Shown here: positions 14,747 through 16,428 of the stretch, piece after piece
Layout of the letters: each line of letters starts with the position of its first letter
Position numbering within the stretch: the first letter of the stretch is position 1
NCBI GenBank assembly: GCA_035652095.1
Contig: DASREM010000002.1
Span: forward strand, 1 to 16,428
DNA length: 16,428 nt
Direction: 5' to 3'
Source: DASREM01 sp035652095
GTDB lineage: Bacteria > Acidobacteriota > Terriglobia > Terriglobales > Acidobacteriaceae
Made by a program: the position numbers and the translations under genes
The notes under the pieces: model-generated
What the model saw: the letters and a program-made list of their open reading frames with translations, nothing else
Database searches by the model: none
What the model was told of the DNA's origin: nothing

Positions 14747-15385
14747 GTGACCGCCATTGAACTCTCGTCCGAGGTTGGACTCGTGGCCGTGGGTTTAGCG
14801 ACGTCGAACATCTGCCTGGGCTTGCTGATCGCGGGGCGATATAGTCCAGTGCGATTTTGGCCGCATCGCCGTATCAATATCTTCGCTATCCATACCTGGA
14901 GTGCGTATCTTTTGCTCGCGTCCATCCTGCTGCATCCCATGATCTTGATGTTCTCCGGGTTTCGCCGCTTCCGCCTGATTGATATCGTGTTTCCCGTCTG
15001 GTCACCGGGGCAGCCGGTCAAGAACAGTGTTGGAGCCGCGGGATTAGTCCTGCTCTTGGTTGTTGTGATCACATCGTTTTTCCGCCTGTCACTAGGGCGT
15101 CGAATTTGGAAGGGTTTTCATTACCTGGTGTATGCCGCCGCGCTGTCTGTTTTCATTCACAGCACGCTGGAGGATCCGACCCTGAGGGGCATGCCCGTTG
15201 ATTTTCTTGATGGAGAAAAAATTTTTGTCGAGTTTTGCGGGTGCGCTGTGGTCGGCTGTACCCTGCTCGCTCTGCGCTACCGCTTGGCTCACAAACTACC
15301 ATCGCGCGGGACATCGAGCGGCGAAACTGAACGGAGCCGGGTGGGTGAAGTTCGGCGAGAAGCAGGCTTGCGGCAATGGCGATGA
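14747..15385 (+). CDS. ferric-reductase-like transmembrane haem protein
   Basis: Membrane protein of 212 residues, probably binding b-type haem and passing electrons across the membrane. Five hydrophobic segments are visible, near 10-29, 43-68, 91-112, 120-138 and 156-175. Two helices carry paired histidines in the spacing of the ferric-reductase/MsrQ superfamily: H-x13-H in HTWSAYLLLASILLHP and H-x12-H in HYLVYAAALSVFIHS. No FAD or NAD(P)H domain is attached, so an electron donor must come from elsewhere. The C-terminal 30 residues are charged. The frame is open from a TTG at 14684, but the GTG at 14747 gives a family-like beginning (TAIELSSEVGLVAVGL) and avoids overlap with the small ORF before it. 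Confidence 0.75.
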   Translation: MTAIELSSEVGLVAVGLATSNICLGLLIAGRYSPVRFWPHRRINIFAIHTWSAYLLLASILLHPMILMFSGFRRFRLIDIVFPVWSPGQPVKNSVGAAGLVLLLVVVITSFFRLSLGRRIWKGFHYLVYAAALSVFIHSTLEDPTLRGMPVDFLDGEKIFVEFCGCAVVGCTLLALRYRLAHKLPSRGTSSGETERSRVGEVRREAGLRQWR

Positions 15386-15406
15386 CTCAAGGTAGTAAAC
15401 TGCCCC

Positions 15407-15435
15407 TTGCGGAAATTCACCGCGTTTGGTATAAA
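15407..15435 (+). promoter_or_regulatory. promoter P1 upstream of the rRNA operon
   Basis: TTGCGG (15407-15412), exactly 17 bases, TATAAA (15430-15435). Transcription would start near 15442, about 600 bases before mature 16S. It could serve the rRNA operon or a separate structured RNA. Confidence 0.65.
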
Positions 15436-15463
15436 AGACCTCGTCGAGAGCAGTGCGTGGCTA

Positions 15464-15587
15464 GCCGGACATTGTTCGATTTTTGAATCTCTCGCTTCAG
15501 TCCGGCATCAAAACAACAGAGCTTAAATAACAAACTCTGATTTGGTCCCGGCCACGGGATCTATATTCGGGGACAAGGTTCCTCGAA
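15464..15587 (+). repeat. four tandem hairpins downstream of P1
   Basis: In order: GCCGGAC 15464-15470 with GTCCGGC 15500-15506 (perfect, 29-base loop); CAGAG 15517-15521 with CTCTG 15535-15539; GGTCCCG 15544-15550 with CGGGATC 15555-15561 (one G-T pair, 4-base loop); TTCGGGGA 15566-15573 with TCCTCGAA 15580-15587 (one G-T pair, 6-base loop). They follow one another with gaps of 4-10 bases. Confidence 0.5.
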
Positions 15588-15779
15588 GGGTTTAGCGTTC
15601 GTCGCAACAACCTCCAAGCGATCTTTTCTCAAATTGCCTGCTTCCGCCCCGGCTTGCGCCGAAAGATGGCGTCCGCCCCGACGGAAGATGCGTTCTGTTG
15701 CGCTCCAAAGTAGCTCCAGTATTGAGTGTTGAGCTCCCCGGCTGTGCAAATCACGTGGAAATTCTGTGATTGCAATGGG

Positions 15780-15809
15780 TTGACAGCGGCGCTTCAGAAC
15801 AGCTAGCTT
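15780..15809 (+). promoter_or_regulatory. possible promoter P2 of the rRNA operon
   Basis: A perfect TTGACA (15780-15785) with TAGCTT (15804-15809) after 18 bases. The -10 matches at only three positions, so the call rests on the -35 box and location. The hairpin at 15746-15773 (GC+AATCAC with GTGATT+GC) ends just upstream. Confidence 0.45.
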
Positions 15810-15828
15810 TAAAAGGTTTCGAGGACAG

Positions 15829-15854
15829 CTGGATTCGCCTCTGGGTGGATCCAG
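15829..15854 (+). repeat. leader hairpin before boxA
   Basis: CTGGATTC (15829-15836) pairs with GGATCCAG (15847-15854) over 8 bp with one G-T pair and a 10-base loop. Confidence 0.45.
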
Positions 15855-15894
15855 ACTGGACTGAAAGCGCGCCGCTCAGGCGGAAGGCGATTCA

Positions 15895-15905
15895 GTTCTT
15901 TGACA
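15895..15905 (+). promoter_or_regulatory. boxA antitermination site of the rRNA leader
   Basis: GTTCTTTGACA closely matches the bacterial rRNA boxA (consensus TGCTCTTTAACA and common variants with TTCTTTGA), about 145 bases before 16S on the same strand. In characterised bacteria this RNA site is bound by NusB/NusE to prevent early termination. Its TTGACA could also be read as a -35 box, but no -10 stands at the right distance. Confidence 0.65.
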
Positions 15906-15926
15906 AATAGGTTGAACGTGCCAGTC

Positions 15927-15966
15927 GTGAGTGTAAATTTTCGGGTTCAAGTCCGAACGTACTCAC
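15927..15966 (+). repeat. two-part leader stem downstream of boxA
   Basis: Outer arms GTGAGT (15927-15932) and ACTCAC (15961-15966) and inner arms TTCGG (15940-15944) and CCGAA (15953-15957) are all perfect, with an 8-base terminal loop. Confidence 0.5.
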
Positions 15967-15988
15967 AAGATAGTCTTTCCGCGCTGGT

Positions 15989-16040
15989 GGGCATTCGTGC
16001 CCGCTCGATCGGGAAGGCGGTTTGTTCATTCCGAACAAAC
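15989..16040 (+). repeat. two compact hairpins next to the 16S 5' end
   Basis: GGGCA-TTCG-TGCCC (15989-16002) is a 5-bp stem on a TTCG tetraloop, extendable by a wobble and a G-C pair. GTTTGTTC (16020-16027) and GAACAAAC (16033-16040) form an 8-bp perfect stem with a 5-base loop, ending 8 bases before mature 16S. They may guide rRNA processing. Confidence 0.55.
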
Positions 16041-16048
16041 ATCAGGTT

Positions 16049-16428
<380 letters not shown>

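Larger units (their letters stand above)
15386..16048 (+). other. rRNA operon upstream region and leader
   Basis: A 663-base stretch without a credible protein frame. It holds a promoter at 15407-15435, a chain of hairpins (15464-15690), a hairpin at 15746-15773, a second promoter-like pair at 15780-15809, a hairpin at 15829-15854, a boxA at 15895-15905, a two-part stem at 15927-15966 and two compact hairpins just before 16S. All lie in the direction of the 16S gene. Confidence 0.7.

Noticed and set aside
14395..15072. 225-residue minus-strand frame
   Set aside because: The plus strand here encodes haem-ligand histidine pairs in hydrophobic helices; the minus product is polar, low in order and has no start signal.
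15900..15940. TTGACA at 15900 as a third rRNA promoter
   Set aside because: No -10 hexamer stands at 16-18 bases, and the sequence is better explained as boxA.
15939..15960. GGTTCAAGTCC, resembling a tRNA T-arm
   Set aside because: It matches a B-box, but the T-stem, anticodon arm and acceptor stem cannot be formed around it; it is the loop of the leader stem.

Overview
The window comes from an acidobacterium. Its last 380 bases are the 5' part of a 16S rRNA gene whose visible variable regions fit Acidobacteriota (subdivision 1, Terriglobia-like), judged from recalled signatures and not from a search. Base composition is GC-rich. The proteins are of kinds common in that phylum: a cytosolic Ser/Thr kinase fused to TolB-like and TPR regions, a secreted cupin, a secreted Asp-box protein and a ferric-reductase-like haem protein. 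I see no insertion sequence, integrase, phage gene, CRISPR array, toxin-antitoxin pair or biosynthetic cluster. This reads as ordinary chromosome made of short, mostly single-gene units on both strands.

Layout. 1-480: perhaps the last codons of an upstream gene, then a gene-free stretch with an 8-bp inverted repeat and a strong terminator serving the minus-strand Asp-box gene (481-1968). 2296-5801, plus strand: an SPFH/prohibitin-like membrane protein, an OppD/DppD-type ABC ATPase without permeases, a calcineurin-like phosphoesterase and RNase HI with an extra C-terminal beta module. 5844-7504, minus: a secreted NTF2-like protein and an M50 site-2-type protease with two CBS domains. 7655-8218: rsmD. 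8343-8651, minus: a small secreted protein made almost wholly of Arg and Asp. 8834-11116: the kinase. 11158-11829, minus: a CDP-alcohol phosphatidyltransferase. 12026-13390, minus: a class-III aminotransferase, divergent from the cupin (13513-14325). 14566-15385: a 55-residue membrane ORF followed by the ferric-reductase-like protein. 15386-16048: a long leader to the rRNA operon. 16049 to the end: 16S rRNA.

How the parts work together. The window holds no single pathway. Three parts touch the ribosome: the 16S gene with its leader, RsmD (which methylates 16S rRNA), and RNase HI in RNA-DNA hybrid removal. Four proteins carry signal peptides and act outside the cytoplasm. Four more are membrane proteins: SPFH, M50 protease, phosphatidyltransferase and ferric-reductase-like.

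The less explained signals are the chain of hairpins behind a good promoter about 600 bases before 16S, the structured interval 11848-12008 with a terminator facing away from both neighbouring genes, the Arg/Asp protein, the RNase HI C-terminal module and the small membrane ORF. None amounts to a demonstrated new system. Several start codons were moved inward from the longest open frame because Shine-Dalgarno or promoter sequences decide them.
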